In this document: positions 56,027-64,000 of the stretch, one piece after another
Layout of the letters: the number at the start of each line of letters is the position of its first letter
Position numbering within the stretch: position 1 is the first letter of the stretch
From: Ideonella paludis
GTDB taxonomy: Bacteria > Pseudomonadota > Gammaproteobacteria > Burkholderiales > Burkholderiaceae_C
Direction: 5' to 3'
Length of the DNA: 64,000 nt
NCBI RefSeq assembly: GCF_018069865.1
Contig: NZ_JAGQDG010000007.1
Location: 186,001-250,000 of the forward strand
Position numbers and translations under genes: made by a program
The notes under the pieces: generated by a model
The model's input: only the letters and a program-made list of their open reading frames with translations
Databases searched by the model: none
What the model was told of the DNA's origin: nothing

Positions 56027-57352
56027 ATGATCGACCACACGCACGACACCTCCGCCACCGCTTGGGTGGCTTCGGCCAACACCGGCCACACCGACTTCCC
56101 CCTGCAAAACCTGCCCTATGGCCGCTTCAAACGCGCAGGCAGCCAGCAAGACTGGCGCATCGGGGTGGCCATTGGTGACCAGATCCTCGACTTGAAGGCG
56201 GCCGCTCAACTCGGCCGTTGGCCCACCGACATCCAGGCCTTGTTGCACCCCTTGGCCCAGGGCGACCTGAACCGCTTCATGGCCCAAGGCCCGGCCGCCC
56301 GCAAGGCCCTGCGCGCCGCCCTGTTTGACGCTCTGCGCGACCCTGCCCAAACCGGGTCTGCGAATGCCCGCGCCCTGCAAGCCGCTGCCGCCCAGGTGCT
56401 GCTGCCGCAAGACCAGGCCGAGATGAGCCTGCCCTGCCAGATCGGTGACTACACCGACTTCTACACCGGCATCCACCATGCCACCACGGTGGGCAAGCTC
56501 TTCCGCCCCGACAACCCCTTGCTGCCCAACTACAAGTGGGTGCCCATCGGCTACCACGGCCGGGTGTCCTCCATTGGGGTCAGTGGCCAAAGCTTCCGTC
56601 GCCCGCAAGGCCAGTTCAAAGCGCCGGATGCGGAGGTGCCCAGCTTTGGCCCTTGCAAGCGCTTGGACTATGAGCTGGAAGTCGGCGTGTTTGTCGGCGC
56701 CGGTAACGCCCTGGGTGAGCCGATGAGCATGGACCAAGCCGAGGCCGACTGGTTTGGCATCGTGCTGCTCAACGACTGGTCGGCCCGCGACGTGCAAGCC
56801 TGGGAGTACCAGCCGCTCGGCCCCTTCTTGGCCAAAAACTTTGCGACCACCATTTCTCCGTGGATCGTCACCCAAGAAGCCCTGGAACCCTTCCGCACGG
56901 CGTTTGAGCACCCGCCCACCGACCCGCAGCCGCTGCCGTATTTGGACAGCCCTGCCAACCGGGCCCAAGGCGGGCTGAACATCGAGCTGGAAGTGCATCT
57001 GCAAACCAGCGCCATGCGCGCAGCGGGCCAGCCGGCCCACCGCCTGATGCAAAGCAACTTTGCCGATGCCTACTGGACGGTGGCCCAGATGCTGGCCCAC
57101 CACAGCAGCAACGGCTGCAACCTGCAGCCCGGTGACCTGCTGGGCTCCGGCACCCAAAGCGGCCCCCGCCCCGAGCAAGGCGGCTCGCTGCTGGAGCTGA
57201 CCCAAGGCGGCAAGCAAGCCCTGACCCTGCCCAATGGCGAAACCCGCGTCTTCTTGCAAGACGGCGACAGCATCACCCTGCACGGCCGCTGCCAGCGCGA
57301 GGGCGCGGTGGCGATTGGGTTTGGGGCGTGTGTGGGGACGGTGCGGGGCTGA
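56027..57352 (+). CDS. fahA: Fumarylacetoacetase
   Basis: A 441-residue FAH enzyme, which hydrolyses fumarylacetoacetate (or a close 3,5-diketo acid) to fumarate and acetoacetate. Key motifs are DYTDFYTGIHHATTVG (metal Asp and catalytic His), ELEVGVFVG (metal Glu), LLNDWSARDVQAWEYQPLGP, and GNCQ-like DLLGSGTQSG. The length is standard for the long eukaryotic-type form. It is last in the IclR-controlled operon. No homogentisate dioxygenase or maleylacetoacetate isomerase is in this window, so the upstream steps of the route are not established. Confidence 0.94.
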   Translation: MIDHTHDTSATAWVASANTGHTDFPLQNLPYGRFKRAGSQQDWRIGVAIGDQILDLKAAAQLGRWPTDIQALLHPLAQGDLNRFMAQGPAARKALRAALFDALRDPAQTGSANARALQAAAAQVLLPQDQAEMSLPCQIGDYTDFYTGIHHATTVGKLFRPDNPLLPNYKWVPIGYHGRVSSIGVSGQSFRRPQGQFKAPDAEVPSFGPCKRLDYELEVGVFVGAGNALGEPMSMDQAEADWFGIVLLNDWSARDVQAWEYQPLGPFLAKNFATTISPWIVTQEALEPFRTAFEHPPTDPQPLPYLDSPANRAQGGLNIELEVHLQTSAMRAAGQPAHRLMQSNFADAYWTVAQMLAHHSSNGCNLQPGDLLGSGTQSGPRPEQGGSLLELTQGGKQALTLPNGETRVFLQDGDSITLHGRCQREGAVAIGFGACVGTVRG

Positions 57353-57353
57353 C

Positions 57354-57395
57354 GCCTGAGCCCGCGTGACGCCGCGGCGCCACGCGGGCTCAGGC
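57354..57395. terminator. Bidirectional hairpin between fahA and DGC genes
   Basis: GCCTGAGCCCGCGTG at 57354-57368 pairs perfectly over 15 bases with 57381-57395; the loop is 12 bases. The right arm includes the stop codon of the convergent diguanylate cyclase gene. No strong T-run follows on either strand. Confidence 0.75.
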
Positions 57396-59270
57396 TGGCA
57401 GCAAGCTGCCCAAGCCTGAGGGCAGCGTGGCGCAGACGCAGCGGTTGCGGCCGAGGGCTTTGGCTGCATAGAGCGACTCGTCGGCTCTTTGCTGCAGGTC
57501 CAGCATCTCCAGCCGGGTTCGGGGGCTACCGACGGCCAAGCCGATGCTGACGGAGGCCTTCATCTGCAAGGCGCCGTGTTCGATGTACGCATCGCACACT
57601 GCAGCCCGCAGTTGCTCGCCCATGTCTGCGGCCTGGCGTGTGTCCGCCCACAGGGCGACCAGGCAGAACTCCTCGCCGCCCCAACGCACCAGCACGTCTT
57701 GGCCGGGGCGGGTGCAGGCCAACAGGCGCTGCGCCACCGCCCGCAGGCAGACATCGCCGGCCGCGTGGCCGTGGGTGTCGTTGAGCCGTTTGAAGTGGTC
57801 GATGTCCACCATGTAGAGCGCCACTTGCAGCCCCTCTTGTTGGCTTCTGGCGAGCTCGGTGTCAATGCACTCTTCAAGGTAGCGGCGGTTGAACAGGCCC
57901 GTCAGGGCGTCCGTGCGGCTGAGCTTGGCCAATGAGTGATTGAGCTGCTTGAGCTCGTCCGTGCGTTCGGCGACTTTGGTTTCGAGTTCGGCCTTCCACT
58001 GCACGTGCTGGGCCAGCATGTCGCGCTGGGTTTGCTCGCGCAGCTTGCGCTCGGCTTCCATGCGCGCCGCTAGGACGATGGAGAACAGCAGCATCTCCAA
58101 GGCGGAGCTGATTTGCGGCGCATGGTCTATCCAGCGGCTGGCGGGCAACCAGCCCAATTTGCTGGCCGCCAGCAAGCAACCGGCTAGGACCACCACCGAG
58201 AAGGTCATCAGGAACATGCGGGCGGTGGCAACCTGTTGAACCGCCAGCCGAGCGGCCAGGAACATCACGCCGAGCATGCAGATCACCGCGCCGCCAATGG
58301 CCATCAGGATGGCCAGCTTGTAGGGCAAGACCAAGGCCCCCAGGGCCAGCGTGAGTTGAAGGGCCACCAGCACACGGCTCATGCGCCAACCCCAGCGCGA
58401 GTGCGCCTGCAGTTGCACCAGCGAGCTCATGAAGAGCACGCCGCAGAGGGTGGCCAAGGACAGCAGCATGGGCAAGGCGGTGAGGTTCCAACTCGGGGCG
58501 TTGGGCCACAGCCATTGGTAACTCATGCCGCCAATGGTGAGCACGAAGCCCGCAAAGGTCAGCATCCAGCCGATGTACCAAAGGTAGACGATGTCACGCA
58601 GGGCGATCAGCAAGTAGGCGTTGTAGGCCAGCATGGCCAAGACCACACCGACATACACCCCATGGGCAATCAGGCGGGATTGCTCTTCGTCCTCAAACAC
58701 GGCACGGTCGTGCATGGTGATGGGGAATTGCATGGAGGTCTTGGTTTCCACCCGCACCAGCCACTCTGTGCTCTCCCCGGAAGAGAGATTGAGCGGCAGC
58801 ACAAAGTTGCGGTGGCGGATGAGGCGTTGGCTGAAGGGGCGCTCAGCGCCCAACTCCAGCGGCGCCAGCGTGTGGTCCCGCAGATGCTCGGTCTGATAGA
58901 TGCGCAGGCTGCCCAGCACGGGGTAGCCGATCTCCAGCAGCCCTTCTTGAGGAAAGGCGGCCAGCGAGGTCACCCGAATGCGAAACCACACCGCGGCTTG
59001 GGTGTAGCCCAAGGAGAGGTTTCTGCTGCCATTGCTGCGCCACGCAGATTCAGGCAGCGCTTGGACCTGCGCTGCGCTTTGTTGCAGGCTGTCGTCAACG
59101 TGGTAGGCCAGCTCCACGTCATAGAAATTGGCCAGCGCCACACTGGGCCACAGCAGGCCCATGCACAGTACGCAGCTGAGTTGTCGCCAAAGCCTGAACG
59201 CCCGGGCGCAAAAGGCCTGTGCAGCGCGGTGGAGTGCGGGTGAGTGGCGGGGGCGGGCAAGCTTGGGCAC
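57390..59270 (-). CDS. 7TM-DISM diguanylate cyclase
   Basis: A 626-residue inner-membrane cyclase. It has a signal region (cleavage near ALA/NF, residue about 47), a periplasmic 7TMR-DISM extracellular domain of type 2 (about 50-190), seven membrane helices (about 200-400), a coiled-coil linker, and a GGDEF domain with GGEEF at about 531-535. The I-site position reads PGQD, so it is degenerate. 7TM-DISM proteins sense carbohydrate-like ligands or cell-envelope signals. It lies downstream of the cox-like cluster on the same strand, 86 bases after the CoxG gene; this could be co-transcription but the gap allows its own promoter. Confidence 0.93.
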   Translation of the reverse strand: MPKLARPRHSPALHRAAQAFCARAFRLWRQLSCVLCMGLLWPSVALANFYDVELAYHVDDSLQQSAAQVQALPESAWRSNGSRNLSLGYTQAAVWFRIRVTSLAAFPQEGLLEIGYPVLGSLRIYQTEHLRDHTLAPLELGAERPFSQRLIRHRNFVLPLNLSSGESTEWLVRVETKTSMQFPITMHDRAVFEDEEQSRLIAHGVYVGVVLAMLAYNAYLLIALRDIVYLWYIGWMLTFAGFVLTIGGMSYQWLWPNAPSWNLTALPMLLSLATLCGVLFMSSLVQLQAHSRWGWRMSRVLVALQLTLALGALVLPYKLAILMAIGGAVICMLGVMFLAARLAVQQVATARMFLMTFSVVVLAGCLLAASKLGWLPASRWIDHAPQISSALEMLLFSIVLAARMEAERKLREQTQRDMLAQHVQWKAELETKVAERTDELKQLNHSLAKLSRTDALTGLFNRRYLEECIDTELARSQQEGLQVALYMVDIDHFKRLNDTHGHAAGDVCLRAVAQRLLACTRPGQDVLVRWGGEEFCLVALWADTRQAADMGEQLRAAVCDAYIEHGALQMKASVSIGLAVGSPRTRLEMLDLQQRADESLYAAKALGRNRCVCATLPSGLGSLLPA

Positions 59271-59355
59271 TCCAGCATGCTAGGGAGGCGCTGCCCGCGT
59301 GAAGCCGCAAATTGACTGGCCTTGGCCGCTCAGTTCAGGGGTTCAACGCCGCTGC

Positions 59356-59910
59356 TCAGCCACCAAACAAGCGCTTGAACCATGCCGCAATGCGGCTCAA
59401 GATCCCACCGCCTTCGGAGGGCGCTGCTGTGGGGGCGGTTTCGCTGGCCACAGGCGGCGGGCCGTACTTCTCAAGAAGCGCCTCGGTGAACTTGCCGAAG
59501 AACTCGCCGGCCATTTTTTGCGCTGCCATGTCGATCAAGCGCGAGCCGATTTGCGCGATCTTGCCGCCCACGCTGGCGTTGGCTGTGTAGCTCAGCAGGG
59601 TTTCATAGGGCCCCACGCCTTGCAGGCTGACACGGGCGCTGCCCTTGCCGTGGCCGGCCGCGCCGCCTTGGCCCTCGAAGTGGATGGTGTAGGCATTGGG
59701 GGCGTCAATCTCGTCGAGCCTGAGCTTGCCTTTGAACTTGGCTTTGACCGGGCCGATGGCGGCCATCACCACCACATCGTAGTGGTTGGGCTCGGTCAGG
59801 GTGATGCTCTCGCAGCCGGGGATGGCGGCTTGCAGCATGGCGGTGTCGTTCAGGGCGTCCCAGGCCTTGTCTTGCGAGACAGGCAGGGTTTGTTGGCTGG
59901 TCATCTCCAT
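59356..59910 (-). CDS. coxG: CoxG-like SRPBCC protein
   Basis: A 184-residue protein with an SRPBCC/CoxG domain (TLPVSQDKAWDALNDTAMLQAAIPGCESI ... VKAKFKGKLRL ... SARVSLQG) of about 145 residues, then a Pro/Ala linker and a short amphipathic C-terminal tail (LSRIAAWFKRLFGG) that probably attaches it to the membrane. CoxG anchors CO dehydrogenase to the inner membrane in Afipia, a role seen in several molybdenum hydroxylase clusters. The start at 59910 is preferred; Met two codons later is also possible. It follows the CoxE-like gene by 16 bases. Confidence 0.92.
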   Translation of the reverse strand: MEMTSQQTLPVSQDKAWDALNDTAMLQAAIPGCESITLTEPNHYDVVVMAAIGPVKAKFKGKLRLDEIDAPNAYTIHFEGQGGAAGHGKGSARVSLQGVGPYETLLSYTANASVGGKIAQIGSRLIDMAAQKMAGEFFGKFTEALLEKYGPPPVASETAPTAAPSEGGGILSRIAAWFKRLFGG

Positions 59911-59926
59911 GGGAGGCTCGCTTTCT

Positions 59927-61129
59927 TCAAAGGGGTGATCGGGTGGGGCCACCGGCCAAGAGCTGGCCCAAGTGGCTGAGGCTGGCCAGGTTGTGGGCGG
60001 CCAGCAGTTGGCTGACATGGGGCAGCAAGGCGCGCGCGCCAGCGGCCTTGGGCTCAAAGCCCTCGTAGCGCAGCAAGGGGTTGAGCCAGATCAGGCGGCG
60101 GCAGCTTTTGGCCAGGCGCTCGGCTTCGTGGCTGAGCGCGTCGCTGTCGCCATGGGCCAAGCCATCGGTGATTAGCAGCACGGTGGCCTTGCCGCCCAAC
60201 ACGCGCCGCGCCCAGTGGCGGTTGAACTGGTGCAGGCAATCGGCCAAGCGGGTGCCGCCCGACCAATCGGCCACGGCGGCGGCCACCTGGGCCACGGCCT
60301 GATCGGGGTCGCGCTGGCGCAGCGCCCGGCTGATGGGGGTGAGCCGCGTGCCAAACACAAAGCTGTGCACAGGTGTGTCAGCTTGGGACAGTGCATGGCA
60401 AAAGTGCAGCAGCATGCGCGAGTAGCTGGCCATGGAGCCGGAGATGTCGGCCAGCACCACCAAGGGAGGCGTCTCACGGCGCTGGCGCCGGCGCAGCGGC
60501 TGCCACAGCTCGCCGCCTTGGCGGCCCATGCGCTGCAGGCTGCTGCGCCAGTCGGGCCGACCAATGGCGGCACGCTCAAAGCGGCGTGTCAGCACGGGCT
60601 TGAACTGCAGAGGCAGGGTGCGCAGCAGGCGCTTGGCCTCGGCCCATTCCTCGGGCGTCATGGTCTCAAAATCTTTGTGCCGCAGCACCTCTTGCTCGTT
60701 CCAGGTCAGGCTGGCTTGCACGTCCAGCTCGTCGGGCGGCGGCTGGGGTGACTCGGTCTGGGGGGCATGCGGAAACAGCGCGGCCGCCAAGCGGCGGTTC
60801 TCCGGGATCTTCAGCGGGGTTTTCTCTTGCAATTGCACCCGGGGCAAGAGCAGGGCGCGCATGCGGCCTTCCAGGTCGGGGTCTTTCCAGAACAGGGCAA
60901 AGGCTTGGTTGAACAGCACCCGGTGCTCGGCCTTGGAGAGCATGCAGGCTTGCAGCGCCGCATGAAAATCTGCCCGGCTCTCAAGACCGCTGTGCAGCAG
61001 GGCTTGCAAGGCCATTTGCACCCGGTCTGTGCCCACCGGCATGCCTGCGCTGCGCAGCACGCGCGCAAAGTGCAAGACATTGTGGGCCAGGTGCCCTGGC
61101 AGGCTGTCGGGGTGAGGGGCGGCCAGCAT
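59927..61129 (-). CDS. CoxE-like VWA domain protein
   Basis: A 400-residue protein of the CoxE family, which works with the MoxR ATPase CoxD in maturing the molybdenum enzyme active site. N-terminal helical part (NVLHFARVLRSAGMPVGTDRVQ), a Pro-rich linker, and a C-terminal von Willebrand A domain with the MIDAS motif ADISGSMASYS and later LITDGLAHGD. The start at 61129 (MLAAPHPDS) lies 11 bases after the MoxR stop, so the genes are translationally linked. The gene order MoxR-VWA-CoxG matches cox maturation clusters. Confidence 0.92.
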   Translation of the reverse strand: MLAAPHPDSLPGHLAHNVLHFARVLRSAGMPVGTDRVQMALQALLHSGLESRADFHAALQACMLSKAEHRVLFNQAFALFWKDPDLEGRMRALLLPRVQLQEKTPLKIPENRRLAAALFPHAPQTESPQPPPDELDVQASLTWNEQEVLRHKDFETMTPEEWAEAKRLLRTLPLQFKPVLTRRFERAAIGRPDWRSSLQRMGRQGGELWQPLRRRQRRETPPLVVLADISGSMASYSRMLLHFCHALSQADTPVHSFVFGTRLTPISRALRQRDPDQAVAQVAAAVADWSGGTRLADCLHQFNRHWARRVLGGKATVLLITDGLAHGDSDALSHEAERLAKSCRRLIWLNPLLRYEGFEPKAAGARALLPHVSQLLAAHNLASLSHLGQLLAGGPTRSPL

Positions 61130-61139
61130 GGCGTGCCCT

Positions 61140-62042
61140 TCAACCCATGAAGCCGGCGGCACGCAAGGTGTCACGCACCTCATTGAGCAGCTTGCTGGCT
61201 TCGGAGCCGCTGACCTTGGCGATGTCGTCTTGGTACTTCAGCAGCACGCCCAGGGTTTGGCTGATCAACTCTGGGTCCAGCACCACCGCATCCAAGGCCA
61301 GCAGGGCTCGGCTCCATTCAATGGTTTCGGCCACACCCGGCAGCTTGTAGAGGTCCAACTGGCGCAGGCGGTGGATGAAGGCCACGATCTCGCGGGCCAG
61401 GGCTTTGGGCGCGTCGGGCACGCGGCGCTCCAAAATGGCCAGCTCGCGCTGCAGCGTGGGGAAGTCCACCCAGTGGTAGAGGCAGCGGCGCTTGACGGCG
61501 TCGTGGATCTCGCGGGTGCGGTTGCTGGTCAGCACCACAACCGGCGGCGCGGGCGCGCGGATGGTGCCCAGCTCGGGGATGGTGATCTGAAAGTCCGACA
61601 GCACTTCCAGCAAGAAGGCCTCAAAGGGCTCATCGGCGCGGTCTAGCTCGTCGATCAGCAGCACCGGCGGCACCGGCTGGCTGGGGTCGATGGCCTGCAG
61701 CAGCGCGCGCTTGATCAGGTAGCGCTCAGAGAACAAATCGGCGTCGCTGGCTCCCTCGCTGAGCTTGATGGCCATCATCTGCCGCGCATAGTTCCACTCG
61801 TAGGCGGCGCCGGCCATGTCCAGGCCTTCGTAGCACTGCAGGCGGATCAGCGGGCGGCCCAGCATCTGGGCCAGCACCTTGGCAATCTCGGTCTTGCCGG
61901 TGCCGGGCTCGCCTTCCAAGAACAGCGGGCGCTGCAGCTTGAGCGCCAAGAACACCGTGGCCGCCAGCTCGCGGCTGGGCACATAGTCCAGGGCTTCCAA
62001 GCGGCTTTGGGTGTCGTCAATGCTGAGGGGGAATGCGGTCAT
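61140..62042 (-). CDS. MoxR-type AAA+ ATPase (CoxD-like)
   Basis: A 300-residue AAA+ protein. Walker A GEPGTGKT at about 44-51, Walker B VLLIDELDRAD at about 113, and sensor 1 in VVVLTSNRTREI. MoxR ATPases remodel metal enzymes with a VWA partner, here the CoxE-like protein. The start at 62042 fits the family; longer N-terminal extension is unlikely because it runs toward the coxM gene. It sits 65 bases after the FAD subunit gene and 10 bases before the VWA gene. Confidence 0.94.
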   Translation of the reverse strand: MTAFPLSIDDTQSRLEALDYVPSRELAATVFLALKLQRPLFLEGEPGTGKTEIAKVLAQMLGRPLIRLQCYEGLDMAGAAYEWNYARQMMAIKLSEGASDADLFSERYLIKRALLQAIDPSQPVPPVLLIDELDRADEPFEAFLLEVLSDFQITIPELGTIRAPAPPVVVLTSNRTREIHDAVKRRCLYHWVDFPTLQRELAILERRVPDAPKALAREIVAFIHRLRQLDLYKLPGVAETIEWSRALLALDAVVLDPELISQTLGVLLKYQDDIAKVSGSEASKLLNEVRDTLRAAGFMG

Positions 62043-62107
62043 GAGCAAGGCAGGAAGAGCAGCGCCGCAGAGGCTGCGGCGCTGTGGGGGCGACGACGTG
62101 CCCGGCT

Positions 62108-62896
62108 TCAGCTGGCAGCGACGGCGCGGCCGGCCAGCACGGGGATCAGCGCCGCACGGTACTCGGCCGAGCCGTGCAGGTCGCTGCTCAAGTCGTCCGC
62201 CGAGACCTTCAGGCCTTGCACGGCAGACGCGCTCCAGTTGGCGGCCAAGGCTTGCTCCAGCGCGGTGGCGCGGAACACGCAAGCCCCAGCACCTGTGACG
62301 GCCACCCGCACCCCTTGCGGCCCTTGGCTCACAAACACGCCCACGATGGAGAAGCGCGAGGCCGGCTGCACGAACTTCTGCCACGCCGCCCGGGTAGGCA
62401 CGGGGAAGCTCACCGCAGTGATCAGCTCGCCCTCGCCCAAGGCGGTCTCGTACAGGCCTTTGAAGAAATCATCGGCTGCGATCTGACGCGTGTTGGTGTG
62501 GATGGTGGCGCCCAAACCCAAGGCCGCTGCCGGGTAGCAGGCGGCCGGGTCGTTGTTGGCCAGGCTGCCACCGATGGTGCCGCGGTTGCGCACTTGGCGG
62601 TCGCCGATCTTGCCGGCCAAGTCGGCCAGCGCCGGGATGGCGGCGGCCACGTCTTTGGAGGCGGCCACTTCGGCATGGGTGGTCATGGCACCGATCTTGA
62701 CCACGCCGCCCGAGACGGTGATGCCCTTGAGCTCGGCAATGCCGCTGAGGCTGACCAGGCTTTCCGGGGCGGCCAGGCCCAGCTTCATGGAGGCCAGCAG
62801 CGACTGGCCCCCGGCGACGATCTTGGCCTCTGAGGCGGCTGCAGCGCGCGAGGCATCGGCCACGCTTGAAGGGGTGTGATAAGCAAATGTTTGCAT
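62108..62896 (-). CDS. Xanthine dehydrogenase family FAD subunit (CoxM-like)
   Basis: A 262-residue FAD-binding subunit. Two PCMH FAD motifs are visible: VAGGQSLLASMK at about 27-38 and RGTIGGSLANNDPA at about 105-118. It passes electrons from the Fe-S small subunit in CO dehydrogenase/xanthine dehydrogenase-type enzymes. AAGGAG lies 8 bases before the ATG. It follows the large subunit gene by about 100 bases; the small Fe-S subunit gene is not in this window. Confidence 0.93.
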   Translation of the reverse strand: MQTFAYHTPSSVADASRAAAASEAKIVAGGQSLLASMKLGLAAPESLVSLSGIAELKGITVSGGVVKIGAMTTHAEVAASKDVAAAIPALADLAGKIGDRQVRNRGTIGGSLANNDPAACYPAAALGLGATIHTNTRQIAADDFFKGLYETALGEGELITAVSFPVPTRAAWQKFVQPASRFSIVGVFVSQGPQGVRVAVTGAGACVFRATALEQALAANWSASAVQGLKVSADDLSSDLHGSAEYRAALIPVLAGRAVAAS

Positions 62897-62997
62897 GGTG
62901 ATTACTCCTTAAATGGGCCCCTAGGGCCGGGCCCCGCCCAGCCCGCCCCCCGAGGGGGGCAAAAAACTTGGGGCGGCCCGGCGTTTTTTGGGTGGAT

Positions 62998-64000
62998 TCA
63001 ACGCTGGGCCTGCAAGGTCTGCCACACGGTGTGGGGTGTGGCTGGCATGGGCATGTCTTTGACGCCCAAGGCATGGCAGATGGCGTTGATCACCGCCGGG
63101 GGAGAGCCGATGGCACCGGCCTCGCCGCAGCCCTTGACCCCCAGGGGGTTGTGGGTGCAAGGCGTGCCCTTGGCCGTCTCGACTTGGAAGTGGCAGAAGT
63201 CGTCGGCGCGCGGCATGGCGTAGTCCATATAGCTGCCGGTGAGCAACTGGCCGGAGTCTTCGTCATAGATGCCGTGCTCCAGCAAGGCCTGGCCAATGCC
63301 TTGGGCCACGCCGCCGTGCACCTGGCCTTCGACGATCATGGGGTTGACCACATTGCCGAAGTCGTCCACCGCCGTGAAGCGGTCGACCCGCACCGCACCC
63401 GTCAGCGGGTCCACCTCGACCTCGCAGATGTAGGTGCCGGCAGGGTAGGTGAAATTGGTCGGGTCGTAGAAGGCGTTCTCGTTCAGGCCCGGCTCCAGCT
63501 TGTCATGCGGGAAGTTGTGCGGCACATAGGCGGTGAGCGAGACGGCCGCAAAGGGCACGGACTTGTCGGTCCCGGCCACCTTGAACACACCGTTCTCGAA
63601 CTCCACATCGCCATCGGCGGCTTCCATCAGGTGGGCGGCGATTTTCTTGCCCTTGGCAATCACTTTGTCCAGCGCCTTGATCATGGCGGTGCCCGCCACC
63701 GAGAGCGAGCGCGAGCCATAGGTGCCCATGCCGAACAGCACCTTGCCGGTGTCGCCGTGCTCAATGGTCACGTCTTCCAGCGGGATGCCCAGCTTGTCGG
63801 CCACCACCTGCGCGAACACGGTTTCATGGCCTTGGCCATGGCTGTGCGCACCGGTGAAGATGGTCACCTTGCCGGTGGGGTGTACGCGCACCTCGCCCGC
63901 ATCAAACAAGCCCGCCCGCGCTCCCAAGGCGCCGGCCACCGAGGACGGCGCAATGCCGCAGGCCTCGATGTAGGCCGAGTAGCCCAAGCCCCGCTTGAGG
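62998..64000 (-). CDS. Xanthine dehydrogenase family molybdopterin large subunit (CoxL-like), C-terminal part
   Basis: The frame is open to the right edge, so only the C-terminal 333 residues are seen. They carry typical large-subunit sequence: [16 protein letters not shown] at the edge, [29 protein letters not shown] (molybdopterin-binding loop), [34 protein letters not shown], and [26 protein letters not shown] with the catalytic Glu region. The form I/II-defining active-site loop lies upstream of the window, so true CO dehydrogenase cannot be told from other hydroxylases. It heads a cluster with FAD, MoxR, VWA and CoxG genes. Confidence 0.93.
   Translation of the reverse strand, partial: LKRGLGYSAYIEACGIAPSSVAGALGARAGLFDAGEVRVHPTGKVTIFTGAHSHGQGHETVFAQVVADKLGIPLEDVTIEHGDTGKVLFGMGTYGSRSLSVAGTAMIKALDKVIAKGKKIAAHLMEAADGDVEFENGVFKVAGTDKSVPFAAVSLTAYVPHNFPHDKLEPGLNENAFYDPTNFTYPAGTYICEVEVDPLTGAVRVDRFTAVDDFGNVVNPMIVEGQVHGGVAQGIGQALLEHGIYDEDSGQLLTGSYMDYAMPRADDFCHFQVETAKGTPCTHNPLGVKGCGEAGAIGSPPAVINAICHALGVKDMPMPATPHTVWQTLQAQR

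Overview
The window is GC-rich, densely coded chromosomal DNA. It looks like a betaproteobacterium of the order Burkholderiales, probably near Comamonadaceae or Sphaerotilaceae. That placement is inferred from gene content and order: xseB-ispA-dxs followed by folE2, slpA-ispH next to radC, a Bug-type solute receptor in a catabolic operon, a cox-like molybdenum hydroxylase cluster, and many c-di-GMP proteins. There are no rRNA genes, no insertion sequences, no phage genes and no CRISPR array.

Layout. 1-4.8 kb: a truncated glycosyltransferase, an Smr protein and radC on the minus strand, then slpA-ispH and serS on the plus strand. 4.8-11.4 kb: an exported GH51-like glycosidase, tRNA-Ser(CGA) with a strong terminator, an OmpR-type two-component pair, a MATE transporter, a DUF3717/DUF1289 protein and an OmpA-like protein. 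11.5-21.2 kb: a minus-strand block with a 2044-residue RTX adhesin built from tandem Ig-like modules, a 937-residue beta-propeller protein with two haem c motifs, and a small anchored protein. 21.5-27.4 kb: an anchored cupin, a Rieske oxygenase and the isoprenoid block xseB-ispA-dxs, then folE2. 27.4-27.8 kb: a gene-free region full of palindromes with a REPIN-like inverted pair.

27.8-32.8 kb: an operon of glutamine-synthetase-like ligase, class III aminotransferase and GntR regulator with a likely operator palindrome, divergent from aroQ, followed by a ygiD-like dioxygenase. 32.9-50.6 kb: an FtsX-type permease and then a signalling region. This region holds a histidine kinase, an Hpt protein, a REC-PAS-GGDEF-EAL protein, two more GGDEF proteins, tRNA-Ser(TGA), apaH, a CNNM/CBS protein with SapC, and a response regulator coupled to a hybrid kinase with its own REC and Hpt domains.

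50.6-57.4 kb: an IclR-regulated catabolic cluster (MBL-fold protein, VOC protein, FAD hydroxylase, DUF2783, Bug receptor, fumarylacetoacetase) that looks like an aromatic degradation pathway of unknown substrate. 57.4-64 kb: a 7TM-DISM diguanylate cyclase and a minus-strand coxL-M-D-E-G-like cluster whose large subunit runs off the right edge.

The strongest candidates for undescribed biology are the IclR cluster, the propeller/haem protein beside the giant adhesin, and the structured intergenic element at 27.4-27.8 kb. All functions are inferred from sequence motifs recognised by eye; no database search was run.
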